From: Oscillatoriaceae cyanobacterium M7585_C2015_266
Lineage (GTDB): Bacteria; Cyanobacteriota; Cyanobacteriia; Cyanobacteriales; Oscillatoriaceae
NCBI GenBank assembly: GCA_015295835.1
Contig: DVEG01000025.1
Coordinates: 184,515-248,514, forward strand
Direction: 5' to 3'
DNA: 64,000 nucleotides
Below, one piece after another: positions 51,195 to 60,600 of this stretch. The number at the start of each line of letters is the position of its first letter. Position 1 is the stretch's first letter. The position numbers and the translations under genes were made by a program. The notes under the pieces were generated by a model. That model was given only the letters and a program-made list of their open reading frames with translations. It had not been told where the DNA came from and made no database searches.

Positions 51195-52625
51195 ATGTAC
51201 GAAAAGATAACCCCCCCAGCAACTGGCGAGCGCATCATCTTTAAAAACGGCGAACCAATAGTCCCCGACAATCCCATCATTCCCTTCATTCGAGGTGATG
51301 GCACCGGAGTAGACTTATGGCCAGTTGCCCAAAAAGTCATAGACGCCGCCGTAGAAACCGCCTACGGTAGTAAGCGAAAAATTAGCTGGTTTAAAATCTA
51401 TGCAGGTGACGAAGCCTGCGAAAAGTACGGCACTTATCAATATCTCCCTGAAGACACCCTTACAGCCATCAGAGAATACGGCGTGGCCATCAAAGGCCCC
51501 TTAACCACTCCCATTGGTGGCGGCATTCGCTCTCTCAACGTTGCCCTGCGTCAGATTTTTGATCTTTATGCCTGCGTTCGCCCATGTAAATATTACCCAG
51601 GAACGCCTTCGCCCCACAAAAACCCTGAGCAATTGGATGTAATTATCTATCGGGAAAATACCGAAGATATTTACCTTGGCATTGAGTGGCGACAAGGCAC
51701 AGAAATCTGCAATAAGCTCATTCACCTGCTCAATAACGAGCTTATCCCGGCAACACCAGAACATGGTAAAAAACAAATTCGTCTCGACTCTGGCATTGGC
51801 ATCAAACCGATAAGCAAAAGCGGTTCTCAGCGTCTGGTGCGCCGTGCTATCAAGCACGCCCTACGCCTGCCCAAAGGCAAGCAGGTAGTGACGCTAGTTC
51901 ACAAGGGCAATATTATGAAGTACACTGAGGGAGCCTTCCGAGACTGGGGATATGAATTGGCAACAACCGAGTTTCGGGCGGAGTGCGTAACAGAGCGAGA
52001 ATCATGGATTCTCAGTAATAAAGAGCGCAATCCGGATCTTTCTGTGGAAGATAATGCCCGCCAAATCGAGCCTGGGTACGATTCTCTTACTGAAGATAAA
52101 AAAGCTGCTGTTTGCCGAGAGGTGGAAAGTGTCCTCAATGCTATTTGGGACACTCATGGCGAGCGCAAGTGGAAAGATAAAGTCATGGTAAATGATCGGA
52201 TTGCCGACAGCATTTTCCAGCAAATCCAGACACGCCCTAGCGAGTATTCCATTTTGGCAACCATGAATCTCAACGGCGATTACCTTTCTGATGCAGCAGC
52301 AGCGCTCGTCGGCGGTTTGGGCATGGGACCAGGGGCCAATATTGGCGATGAATGTGCCATCTTTGAAGCTACACACGGTACAGCACCCAAACACGCAGGT
52401 TTAGATCGCGTCAATCCGGGTTCGCTAATTCTTTCCGGCGTAATGATGCTAGAATATATGGGCTGGCAGGAAGCTGCTGACTTAATCAAGCAGGGTATTA
52501 GCGCTGCGATTTCCAATCGCGAAGTAACTTACGACTTAGCCCGATTAATGGAGCCTCCAGTCGAGCCCCCGTTGAAATGTTCTCAATTTGGCGATGCGAT
52601 TATCAAGCACTTTACCAAAAAATAA
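51195..52625 (+). CDS. icd: Icd, NADP-dependent isocitrate dehydrogenase
   Basis: Oxidative decarboxylation of isocitrate to 2-oxoglutarate, the carbon skeleton for nitrogen assimilation in cyanobacteria, in the cytosol. It has 476 residues, the family length in this phylum. Motifs are 'PIIPFIRGDGTGVDLWPVAQ', the substrate-binding 'GGGIRSLNVALRQIFDLYAC' (the Ser that E. coli IcdA phosphorylates), 'YRENTEDIYLGIEW', 'MVNDRIADSIFQQI', 'NLNGDYLSDAAAALVGGLGM' and 'ATHGTAPKHAGLDRVNPGSL'. It is monocistronic. A palindromic GC-rich repeat follows the stop by 60 bp. Confidence 0.97.
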   Translation: MYEKITPPATGERIIFKNGEPIVPDNPIIPFIRGDGTGVDLWPVAQKVIDAAVETAYGSKRKISWFKIYAGDEACEKYGTYQYLPEDTLTAIREYGVAIKGPLTTPIGGGIRSLNVALRQIFDLYACVRPCKYYPGTPSPHKNPEQLDVIIYRENTEDIYLGIEWRQGTEICNKLIHLLNNELIPATPEHGKKQIRLDSGIGIKPISKSGSQRLVRRAIKHALRLPKGKQVVTLVHKGNIMKYTEGAFRDWGYELATTEFRAECVTERESWILSNKERNPDLSVEDNARQIEPGYDSLTEDKKAAVCREVESVLNAIWDTHGERKWKDKVMVNDRIADSIFQQIQTRPSEYSILATMNLNGDYLSDAAAALVGGLGMGPGANIGDECAIFEATHGTAPKHAGLDRVNPGSLILSGVMMLEYMGWQEAADLIKQGISAAISNREVTYDLARLMEPPVEPPLKCSQFGDAIIKHFTKK

Positions 52626-52682
52626 CCAAAAAATGATTAAAGGTTGTTAATTGGTAATTGTTAATTGCTATCCAAACCCTTT

Positions 52683-52701
52683 CCCCCCTTATTAAGGGGG
52701 G
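52683..52701. repeat. Palindromic repeat CCCCCCTT-ATT-AAGGGGGG
   Basis: Perfect 8-bp arms around a 3-nt centre, in the space between convergent icd and the low-complexity gene. It resembles small dispersed palindromes common in filamentous cyanobacterial genomes and may also act as a transcription stop. Only one copy is seen in this window. Confidence 0.6.
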
Positions 52702-52746
52702 AGGGATATTGGAAACTACTGCTTGCGTAGCAACTAGCGTTCGCTT

Positions 52747-54378
52747 TCAAGGATTTGAGAAAGTATTGATTTGCCCGCCTCCAATGTATCGCCCTGGAAT
52801 AGGGCGGGGAAGGGAAGTGTTTGGCGTCTGGGTTGGCTGCGGGGTTGGTACACTTGTATTTCCATAAGGTGTATTCACCCCGGCTCCTTGACTAAAACTA
52901 GGTAAAGGTGATTCCCTGTAATTGGCAGGCACAATAGGAACTGTCACTTGAGGCACTCCGCTAGTGTTTGCTCGACTGCCTTGATTTAATCCAGAGGCAG
53001 GTGTTGAAGACTCAACTGCTTGCGGCGGGGCAGTCAAAGTACTTTCCGAAGAGGCTCTGGGTAAGAAGAATTGCCCGAAATTGTTTGGAGTATTGGGCAG
53101 CAAAGGGGAAATCGGCGGTGTAGAAACCCAGCCCGTGCCTGGTGTTTTTTCGGAATAAAGCGCTCGCCCCGAATTTGGCGCCGAAGTCCAACCCCTGCCT
53201 TGGCTTGCTCCGGAATAAGGCAAGCGCCCCTCAGGAGAAGCGGCAGTCGGATTCAAGCTCGTGCTCTCACTTAGATTATTATAATATATCGATGCTCCGC
53301 TGTTATTGAAATTACCGATTTGATCTAACACCCCTCCTTGCTCAGCATTTATACCTAGCCTATCCTGCTGACTTCCTATTAAATAAGAATAGGAATTTGC
53401 GGCGGCGGAATTTGGATTCCCTTGGATTGTAGGCGTCAAACCAGGCGTCAAACCGGTTGAACTTGATAGCCCGCTATTATTAAAAGATGAAACTTGTTCA
53501 AGCAAAGTTGGCGCCAATTGCGGCGTAGTCGAAGGGGAAGCAAAGCTAGTCACACCGGGAGTTTGAGTTTGCCAAGAAAAAGCAGTGGGGTATGTTGGCT
53601 GTATCATCCTCGGAGTGACTGGGGAAAGAGGGGATACCGAAGAGTTAGAAACAGACTTGCTCTGGGCAGATAGAGAAGAAACAGAATTGGTTTGGTTTCT
53701 TTGAATTGCTACTGCTAATGGATTTGCCAAAGCAGCAGCAGCGGCGGCGGCAGTAGCATCGAAGCTAGAAGAGTCAGTCGGGTAGTTAAAACCAGTCATC
53801 GCCTTGTAAAGCTCGATGCCTGACGGCAGCCCAGATGTAGGCAATATCGACGGCAAACTATTGGGGTTTGCCATATCTAACCTATCAGAGGCAGTAACGG
53901 AATTAAAATTCTGCGGCTTGCCCTCATTGATGGGCAGTAGTAAAGGCTCTTTTTTGTCAGCGTTTTTAGCCGCTTTATCTGTAATGGCTTTCTCGACTGC
54001 ATCACCCTCTGATGGAGTTTTTGCGGCATTTGCCTGAGAATTCGAGAGTATTTCTTCAAATAAGCCTTTGTCTTCTAAAGCTTTGGCTGGCTGGTTTTCT
54101 GTATCGGAAAGATTTAAATCTTGCAGCGGTAGTGAAAGGCTCTCGATATCCGCTGCTTTTTTCTTATCTTCGCTAGAAGTTTTCTCAAAGGGAGTTTTTC
54201 TAGAAGAAGTTGCTTTTTCCCCGATGACTGGCTGCTCTGGCTGTATCGATTCATCCCAGAAGAAGAGTATCACCAATGCCAGAATTGCTGCTGAACTCCA
54301 AAACACAAAGTGCAATAATGGCCACATTCTGGCTCTAATATTGCGGAGGAAGTGAGGGAGATGGTTTGGCGGTAACAT
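52747..54378 (-). CDS. Low-complexity membrane-anchored protein of unknown function
   Basis: A 543-aa protein I do not recognise. Residues 18-42 form one TM helix ('LLHFVFWSSAAILALVILFF') after a basic leader. The rest is long low-complexity sequence rich in Ser, Pro, Asn, Thr and Gln with an alanine run near residue 210, and pieces such as 'SGASQGRGWTSAPNSGRALY'. It is predicted to be disordered and exposed, either in the periplasm or attached to the wall. It ends in 'RPIPGRYIGGGQINTFSNP'. It lies upstream in transcription order from no obvious partner but is adjacent to the lpt genes on the same strand. No enzyme motif is present. Confidence 0.65.
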   Translation of the reverse strand: MLPPNHLPHFLRNIRARMWPLLHFVFWSSAAILALVILFFWDESIQPEQPVIGEKATSSRKTPFEKTSSEDKKKAADIESLSLPLQDLNLSDTENQPAKALEDKGLFEEILSNSQANAAKTPSEGDAVEKAITDKAAKNADKKEPLLLPINEGKPQNFNSVTASDRLDMANPNSLPSILPTSGLPSGIELYKAMTGFNYPTDSSSFDATAAAAAAALANPLAVAIQRNQTNSVSSLSAQSKSVSNSSVSPLSPVTPRMIQPTYPTAFSWQTQTPGVTSFASPSTTPQLAPTLLEQVSSFNNSGLSSSTGLTPGLTPTIQGNPNSAAANSYSYLIGSQQDRLGINAEQGGVLDQIGNFNNSGASIYYNNLSESTSLNPTAASPEGRLPYSGASQGRGWTSAPNSGRALYSEKTPGTGWVSTPPISPLLPNTPNNFGQFFLPRASSESTLTAPPQAVESSTPASGLNQGSRANTSGVPQVTVPIVPANYRESPLPSFSQGAGVNTPYGNTSVPTPQPTQTPNTSLPRPIPGRYIGGGQINTFSNP

Positions 54379-54563
54379 AGGAATAAATGCAGCGTCGAGT
54401 TACTTGGTTATGCGCTACTCAGTAGTTTGTTTTCTGGTAACGCTGAGAGATGGTGGTTTGGTAGAGTAGGCACTCAAAGAAGGTGCGGTGGTTTGCTCTA
54501 GGATTGTGTTTCTATGCTAGCCTCGAATCCGCTTTTAGGGGGCGCACAGAGAGCTATTTTTTT

Positions 54564-54590
54564 ATTGTGACTATTGTGACTATTGTGACG
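54564..54590. repeat. Three 9-bp tandem repeats at the end of the lptF/G-like gene
   Basis: ATTGTGACT is repeated three times in a row (the last copy ends in G). The repeat spans the stop codon of the LptF/LptG-like gene (stop at 54580-54582), so copy-number change would alter the C-terminus or the spacer. Confidence 0.7.
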
Positions 54591-55755
54591 CCCGCACTAA
54601 TACTACCACTCCCATGCCAAAGCCGCAGAGGGTTGGCAGCCAGCCCGCCATTACTGGTGAGAGAATACCGCTAAGCCCTAGGGCATCTCCAATTGACATT
54701 AATACATAGTAGGAAAAAACTAGCACGACGCAAATGCCAAATCCTGTTGCCTTGCTAGTGCGCTGCGGCTTAGTGCCTAAAGCTGCTCCCACTAAGGCAA
54801 AGGCGACGCAAGCAAATGGGAGTGAAAATTTTTGCTGAATGCGGATTAAGAGTTTGCGAATTTTTTGTTCTTTGCCGCTTTGGCGTAGCAAGTTTAGATA
54901 TTCTAGGGATTCGGCAATGTTCATTTCATTGTAGTCTCGTTTTTTGTTTGCTAAGTCTAAGGGTGTGCGGGGCAGGGCTACCTCTTGTTGCTTGAATTTG
55001 CCAATATTACGATAGGAACCGTCGGGAGCTACAAAATAAATAGTGCCGTTGAAGAATTTCCAGGTATTTGTTTCGACATTCCAAGTAGCATATTCTGCTA
55101 CTAATATTTGATTTATATTTGGCTGCGATCGCTCTAAAATTGTCAACCCTTTCATGCGCTCGCCGTCAAACTCTTCGGCATAAAATAAGCGCAATAAAAC
55201 TTCTTCCTTTTTCCCGTCTTTTTGCTTTATTTTACCAAATTCTGGATAGATAATATTTTTTTCCTGAAATGATTTCGTTTCTTTTTTCAAAGCCTGATTG
55301 AGGGTAATTGAAGCTTCGTAGTTAGCAGCTGGCACTAAAAGTTCGTTAAAGAAAAAAGTCAAACCAGTAACGAAAAAACTCATGACGACGGCGGGTAATA
55401 CTAAGCGGTAGATACTAACACCGCAACTGCGCAGAGCAATTAATTCGCTATCGCTAGAAAGGCGGCTGTAAGTGAGCAAAGTGCTCAGCAACATCGACAT
55501 TGGGAAAGCAAGAACGATGAAATAAGGAAACTTCAAAGCCATGATTTTAAGAGCGATCGCCACTGGCAAGCCAGATTCAGTAATCTTTCGCACCAAGTCA
55601 AACATCGTTCCGATCGCTAGCCCCAAAGAAGAAAAAGTTCCTACCCCGAATAAAAAAGGGGGAAGTAACTCCGTTATAATGTAGCGATCCATAACCGTTA
55701 TTCTCGGTGCAAACCAGCTAACAGAGCTTGAAGAATTAGACAGGGTTAATTTCAT
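54580..55755 (-). CDS. LptF/LptG-family (YjgP/YjgQ) LPS export permease
   Basis: A 391-aa inner-membrane permease that partners the LptB ATPase to move lipopolysaccharide from the inner to the outer membrane. N-terminal 'MDRYIITELLPPFLFGVGTF' and 'IALKIMALKFPYFIVLAFPM' give the first TM pair. 'LLTYSRLSSDSELIALRSCG' is the coupling segment; a periplasmic beta-jellyroll follows, then three C-terminal TM helices. It has only one permease, and the partner (LptF versus LptG) cannot be settled from this sequence. Start chosen as ATG 55755 (MKLTLSNSS). Gene order lptA-lptB-lptF/G is the compact cyanobacterial arrangement. Confidence 0.88.
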   Translation of the reverse strand: MKLTLSNSSSSVSWFAPRITVMDRYIITELLPPFLFGVGTFSSLGLAIGTMFDLVRKITESGLPVAIALKIMALKFPYFIVLAFPMSMLLSTLLTYSRLSSDSELIALRSCGVSIYRLVLPAVVMSFFVTGLTFFFNELLVPAANYEASITLNQALKKETKSFQEKNIIYPEFGKIKQKDGKKEEVLLRLFYAEEFDGERMKGLTILERSQPNINQILVAEYATWNVETNTWKFFNGTIYFVAPDGSYRNIGKFKQQEVALPRTPLDLANKKRDYNEMNIAESLEYLNLLRQSGKEQKIRKLLIRIQQKFSLPFACVAFALVGAALGTKPQRTSKATGFGICVVLVFSYYVLMSIGDALGLSGILSPVMAGWLPTLCGFGMGVVVLVRASQ

Positions 55756-55812
55756 CGTTAAGGATAAGAAAATGAGTTGCAAACAGCCGGTTTTAAATAA
55801 AAAAGTTTGTCA

Positions 55813-56541
55813 TTATAGCTGAAAACTTTCACCGAGATAGTATTGCCGCACTAAGGGATTATTATAGAGTTCTTCGGCATTGCCAGAAGCAAGAATTTGG
55901 CCATCTCGCATAATATAAGCGCGATCAGTAATAGCAAGAGTTTCTCTAACATTGTGATCAGTAATTAAAATACCGATGCCGCGAGCACGTAGCCCCCTGA
56001 TAATTTGCTGGATTTCTGAAACAGCGATTGGATCGACTCCTGCAAAAGGTTCATCTAACAGCAAAAATTTTGGTCCAGTTTCCCCGGCTGCTAGTGCTCT
56101 TGCCAATTCAGTGCGGCGGCGCTCCCCTCCAGACACTTGAATTCCCAAACTAGAAGCCACTTTTTCCAAGCGAAACTCTCGTAACAAAGAATCAAGACGC
56201 TCTTGCCATTGCCGACGTGGCACCCCCGTCTGCTCAAGAACTAAGAGAATATTTTCCCTAACAGTGAGGCGACGAAAGATACTTGCCTCTTGGGGGAGAT
56301 AGCCAATCCCCAACTGCGATCGCTTATGCATGGGCAGAGCAGTAATATCCAAGTCGTCAAGCCAGACTTTACCGTGATTTGGTTTGCTCAAGCCAGTGGT
56401 AATATAAAAAGTCGTGGTTTTGCCAGCCCCGTTAGGTCCTAGCAGCCCCACGATTTCTCCTTGCGCCACCGACAGGTTAACGCGATTAACGATGACGCGC
56501 TTTCCATACGATTTGTGAATATTTTCCAGCAAAATTTTCAC
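55813..56541 (-). CDS. lptB: LptB, LPS export ABC transporter ATPase
   Basis: A 242-aa ABC ATPase. Walker A '[19 protein letters not shown]', Q-loop '[20 protein letters not shown]', signature '[20 protein letters not shown]', Walker B '[20 protein letters not shown]' and H-loop '[20 protein letters not shown]' are all intact. The '[16 protein letters not shown]' and 'DHNVRETL' stretches are typical of LptB rather than other ABC ATPases. The lptF/G-like gene lies 57 bp downstream on the same strand, and lptA 136 bp upstream. Confidence 0.95.
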   Translation of the reverse strand: MKILLENIHKSYGKRVIVNRVNLSVAQGEIVGLLGPNGAGKTTTFYITTGLSKPNHGKVWLDDLDITALPMHKRSQLGIGYLPQEASIFRRLTVRENILLVLEQTGVPRRQWQERLDSLLREFRLEKVASSLGIQVSGGERRRTELARALAAGETGPKFLLLDEPFAGVDPIAVSEIQQIIRGLRARGIGILITDHNVRETLAITDRAYIMRDGQILASGNAEELYNNPLVRQYYLGESFQL

Positions 56542-56677
56542 ACCAGAGATAATTTAGCTTAGAGACGAGCTGTTTTTATTGGGCGGTGAAAACGCCGGGA
56601 TGAAATTAGCACGTCAGTACTAGCAGCGCTTGACGAATATATATTACTTGAATCTAAAATTTTTATCCTTCACAGCA

Positions 56678-57148
56678 TTAAAACCCTGAGCGGCTCGGCT
56701 GCCCCATTGCCCCTGGGGATACGACATCAGATTCGGGGATGAGGTAAATCGATTCTACTTGGCGATTATTTTTGGGAAGTGCAATAAATCGCCCTTCATC
56801 AATCAAGTAGGTGATTGTTTCGCCCCGGAGGCTATTGCCTTTTTGCAGCACGTATACATCGCCACTGAGAACGATACGGCGTTCTCGACTGAAATACTGC
56901 GCTTGGGCAGCAGTGGCTTGAATCTGTCTAGCTGGATAGTCAATTTGCACGTTACCACGAGCTGTGACTATGCCCGTTTTAGCATCGGCTTCTTGAATAT
57001 CTGCTCGCAGGGTTAGGGAGCGAACCTGCTCACTTGAATTTTGGGGATAAGATGGATTAGCAAGCGCCCCCGTCAGCGCCACCGGCAAGAGCAGGGCGAA
57101 GGATAAGCGAAGCATTAATATCCCAGGCATTTTCGCAAAAGGCATCAT
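56678..57148 (-). CDS. LptA/OstA-like periplasmic protein
   Basis: A 156-aa protein from ATG 57148 (preceded by GGGAG). A signal peptide covers about residues 1-32 ('MLRLSFALLLPVALTGALA'). The mature part is an OstA-like beta-jellyroll: 'RADIQEADAKTGIVTARGNV', 'QIDYPARQIQATAAQAQYFS', 'ERRIVLSGDVYVLQKGNSLR', 'GETITYLIDEGRFIALPKNN'. LptA forms the periplasmic bridge carrying LPS to LptD in the outer membrane. It is shorter than some LptA proteins but complete. It begins the lptA-lptB-lptF/G series. Confidence 0.85.
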   Translation of the reverse strand: MMPFAKMPGILMLRLSFALLLPVALTGALANPSYPQNSSEQVRSLTLRADIQEADAKTGIVTARGNVQIDYPARQIQATAAQAQYFSRERRIVLSGDVYVLQKGNSLRGETITYLIDEGRFIALPKNNRQVESIYLIPESDVVSPGAMGQPSRSGF

Positions 57149-57625
57149 ATATCGTGTGGCTCCCAATGTAAACAATCAATCTGGGACTTTCTACTTTAGG
57201 TAGTTTACTGCTTTCTGCCAAGACTGTATCTCCATCGGACAGTCTGAGCCACAGGCACTTACCACTTGGCAAATACCTCGACGTAAGCGACTTTTGGCGA
57301 TGTTCCCACCCTGCATGCAATTGTACAGCAGTATTCCCCGCAGTTTGTGAGGCTTATTGCCGAGAAGTCATTCTTAAATATACATCAAATTATTTGCCTT
57401 TCAGGAGAATTGTCAAGAAACTTAATTTCATAGCTATAACATTCCTGATTGAGCGTTAAATTTTTGGAAAAAAGCAATTAAATATTAACTTTTTATATTT
57501 AAAAACTTGAAAAATTTAAAATTTCCGGAACTTTTGTTTTTAATAAGAATCTTTTTTATCTAGAGAAAAACAAAAATATATAACTCCAGGGGGCTCTACC
57601 AGGCAAAATTTTCTGGAGTTTAAAT
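57149..57625. other. Intergenic region between lptA and the DUF4347 gene
   Basis: About 475 bp between divergent genes. No protein gene is convincing; the minus-strand frame 57057-57320 has no recognisable content. The last 100 bp are strongly AT-rich. The final 45 bp hold a hairpin that covers the ribosome site of the downstream gene. Confidence 0.5.
57582..57620 (+). promoter_or_regulatory. 5'-UTR hairpin covering the ribosome-binding site
   Basis: AACTCCAG (57582-57589) is complementary to CTGGAGTT (57613-57620). The GGAG ribosome site (57615-57618) of the gene starting at ATG 57626 lies in the right arm, so the hairpin could hide it. No T-run follows, and the loop is 23 nt. A translational switch is an inference. 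Confidence 0.5.
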
Positions 57626-60600
57626 ATGAAGAGCAACGGAATATCAAAAAACACAAAAATTTTTGAAAATAGCAAATCTAAATCAATAGTATTTATAGAT
57701 TCAAATATACCTGAATACTCATCTTTATTAAAGGGAATCAAAGAAGGCGTAGAAGTCATTATAATAGATAGTCAAATTGATGGCGTCGAACAAATTACCA
57801 GAGCTTTGCAAAAATTTGCAGTTCTACACGGCTACGTTGAGGCAGTTCATATTTTTTCTCACGGTAATCCGGGACAATTGCATTTGGGTTCAACTATTCT
57901 AAGTTCAGATAACCTAAAACAGTATATATCTCAATTGCAGCAATGGCGAAATGTTTTTAAAAATTCGTCTTCTACAGCTGCTACAGGTATTTTTCTGTAC
58001 GGTTGCGATGTAGCCTTTGCAGAAGGTGCCAGCTTTGTTGAAAGACTCAGTCAATTAACAGGCACAAACGTGGCTGCCTCTACTGACAAAACCGGCAGTG
58101 CAATAAGAGGTGCTAACTGGGATTTAGAGTATAAAACTGGTGAAATTGAAGTACCTACTGTTTTAAAATTAGAAACACAAAAAGCATACAAAGGCGTTTT
58201 GGGAACGCTAACGGTAACAAATAATGCCGACAGTGGTCCTGGCTCATTAAGAAATGCGATCGCAACAGCTACACCAGGAGATACTATAGTCTTTGCTCCC
58301 AGCCTTGCAGGGCAGACTATTACCCTCACCAGCGGTCAAATCTTAATTAACAAAAACTTAATTATTGATGGAGCTGCTGCACCTGGATTAACAATCAGCG
58401 GAAATAATACAAGCCGGGTGTTTGAAACTAACATAGATGCAAGTTTTAATCCCACCAACGTTACACTTCGCAATTTAATAATTGCTAATGGAAAAGTAAC
58501 TGGGGCAGATGATATTGTAGGGGCTGGAGGCGCTATCCGAACAGGACAACAGTGTGTTCTTGTGATAGAAAATTGCCAAATTAATAATAATTTTGCCGAA
58601 CTCGGTGGCGGTGGTATTTATGGAGGTTATCGCAGTACTACAATTGTTATAAATAGTAAATTTAATGGTAATGATGGCACTGCGGGTAAGCAAGAAAGAG
58701 GCGGAGGTGCGATCGCAGCAAGAAGTGAAAGCATCATCACTGTACAAGGCTCGGAATTTATCAATAACAAAGGTATTAACGGCGGAGCAATTAATAGCCT
58801 TTTAAGCCAGCTAACTGTAGAAAATTCTAAATTTATCAATAATGATACAACCGCAGGTATATCAGCTTCTGGAGGATTTGGTGGAGCCATTTATACTGAT
58901 GGAGCTAGTGACAACCTAAAACCAGACTCTGGCACAGTTTTAATTCGCAATAGTCTTTTTGAAGGAAATAAAGGAACTGGTCAAGGAGGGGCAGCATTTC
59001 TTTACCTTTACACTCCCGACAAAGCTATTGTTGAAAACAGCACCTTTATCAACAACTCAGTTATAAAAAATACTGCAGGAGTAGCTCTAGGTGGAGCAAT
59101 ACGCGGCTCAGTTGACTTAACAGTTAATAACAGTACCTTTGCCAACAACATTGCAGAGACTCAAGGCGGTGCAATCTGGCTTGGAGAAACCACAAAAGTC
59201 AACATTACTAACTCTACATTTTCTGGTAACAAAGCAGTAGATGCTGCTGATCAAGGATTGGGTGGAGGCATATTTTTTGCGAATGGCAGTGCGGCTAGCA
59301 ATATAGTCAACTCAACCTTTGTCAATAATTATGCGGGAAGCTTTGGCGGAGCATTTGGGGGGGGCGGTACAAATGTTACTCTCAAGAATACAATTGTTGC
59401 CAATAATGTAGCAGGAAATCCTTTTAATAAAAATCAACATACTATCAATCAATTTACAGACGGGGGAGGAAATATCCAATGGCCCGCTAAAAATCCTGCC
59501 GATGCCACAGATGTGAATGTAACAGCGGCTATTACGATTGCTAATCCCTTACTCGGTCCTCTGCAAGACAATGGCGGCAATATTTTAACTCATGCTTTAC
59601 TCCCCGGTAGCCCTGCGATCGATGCTGGCACTAGCACGGGTGCGCCTACTACGGATCAGCGGGGCATACCTCGTCCACAAGATGGCGATGGTAATGGTAC
59701 GGCATTGGTTGATAGTGGCGCTTACGAATTGATTGCATCAGTACCAGAAATTCAGGTGCTTGACGGTTCAATAAATATAATTGACGGTACGACAACTGCA
59801 ATCTCATTCGGCAGCACTACTCTTGGCACTCCCATCATTAAAATTTTCACCATTCAAAATACGGGAACGGCGGCACTCAATCTCAGTAATCTAAGTTTGC
59901 CTACCGGGTTCAGCCTCGTGGGAACTTTTCCGAATAGTATTCCTGCAGGTTCGCAAGCAAATTTGCAAGTGCAATTAGATGCAACAGCGGTGGGAAATTC
60001 TACTGGGATTTTGTCATTTATAACTAATGACAGTGATGAAAATCCTTTTGATTTTGCGATCGCAGGTACTGTCGTTGCCACAACCCCTGCTAGCTGCCTT
60101 TGCGACAAATTTCCCATCCCCAATTTCAACATCCCTTTGCCAGTTGCCAACTCCGTTACTAACACCATCAACGGCACCAACAGCGATGATACTCTCATTG
60201 GAAGTGCTGCGCCTGAAGCTATCAATGGTTTGGGCGGCAATGACATCGTTAGTGGTAGGGATGGTAACGACAATATATTGGGCGGCGAGGGTAATGATTT
60301 CTTGTATGGCAATCCGGGCAATGATATTATCCTAGGTTACTTTGGCAGAGACACAATTTTTGGCGGCAAAGATAATGACGCTCTTTTCGGTGGAGCCGAT
60401 GATGATGTTGGAGCCGGCAATCTAGGTAATGATACTATTTTCGGCGGCAAAAATAATGATCTGTTATATGGCAATGTCGGTGATGAGCTGATATATGGGC
60501 AACTAGGCAATGATACAATTTTTGGCGGTAAAGATAATGATGCTCTTTTAGGAGGGGCAAATGACGATATTATTGCCGGCGATATAGGTAATGATACTTT

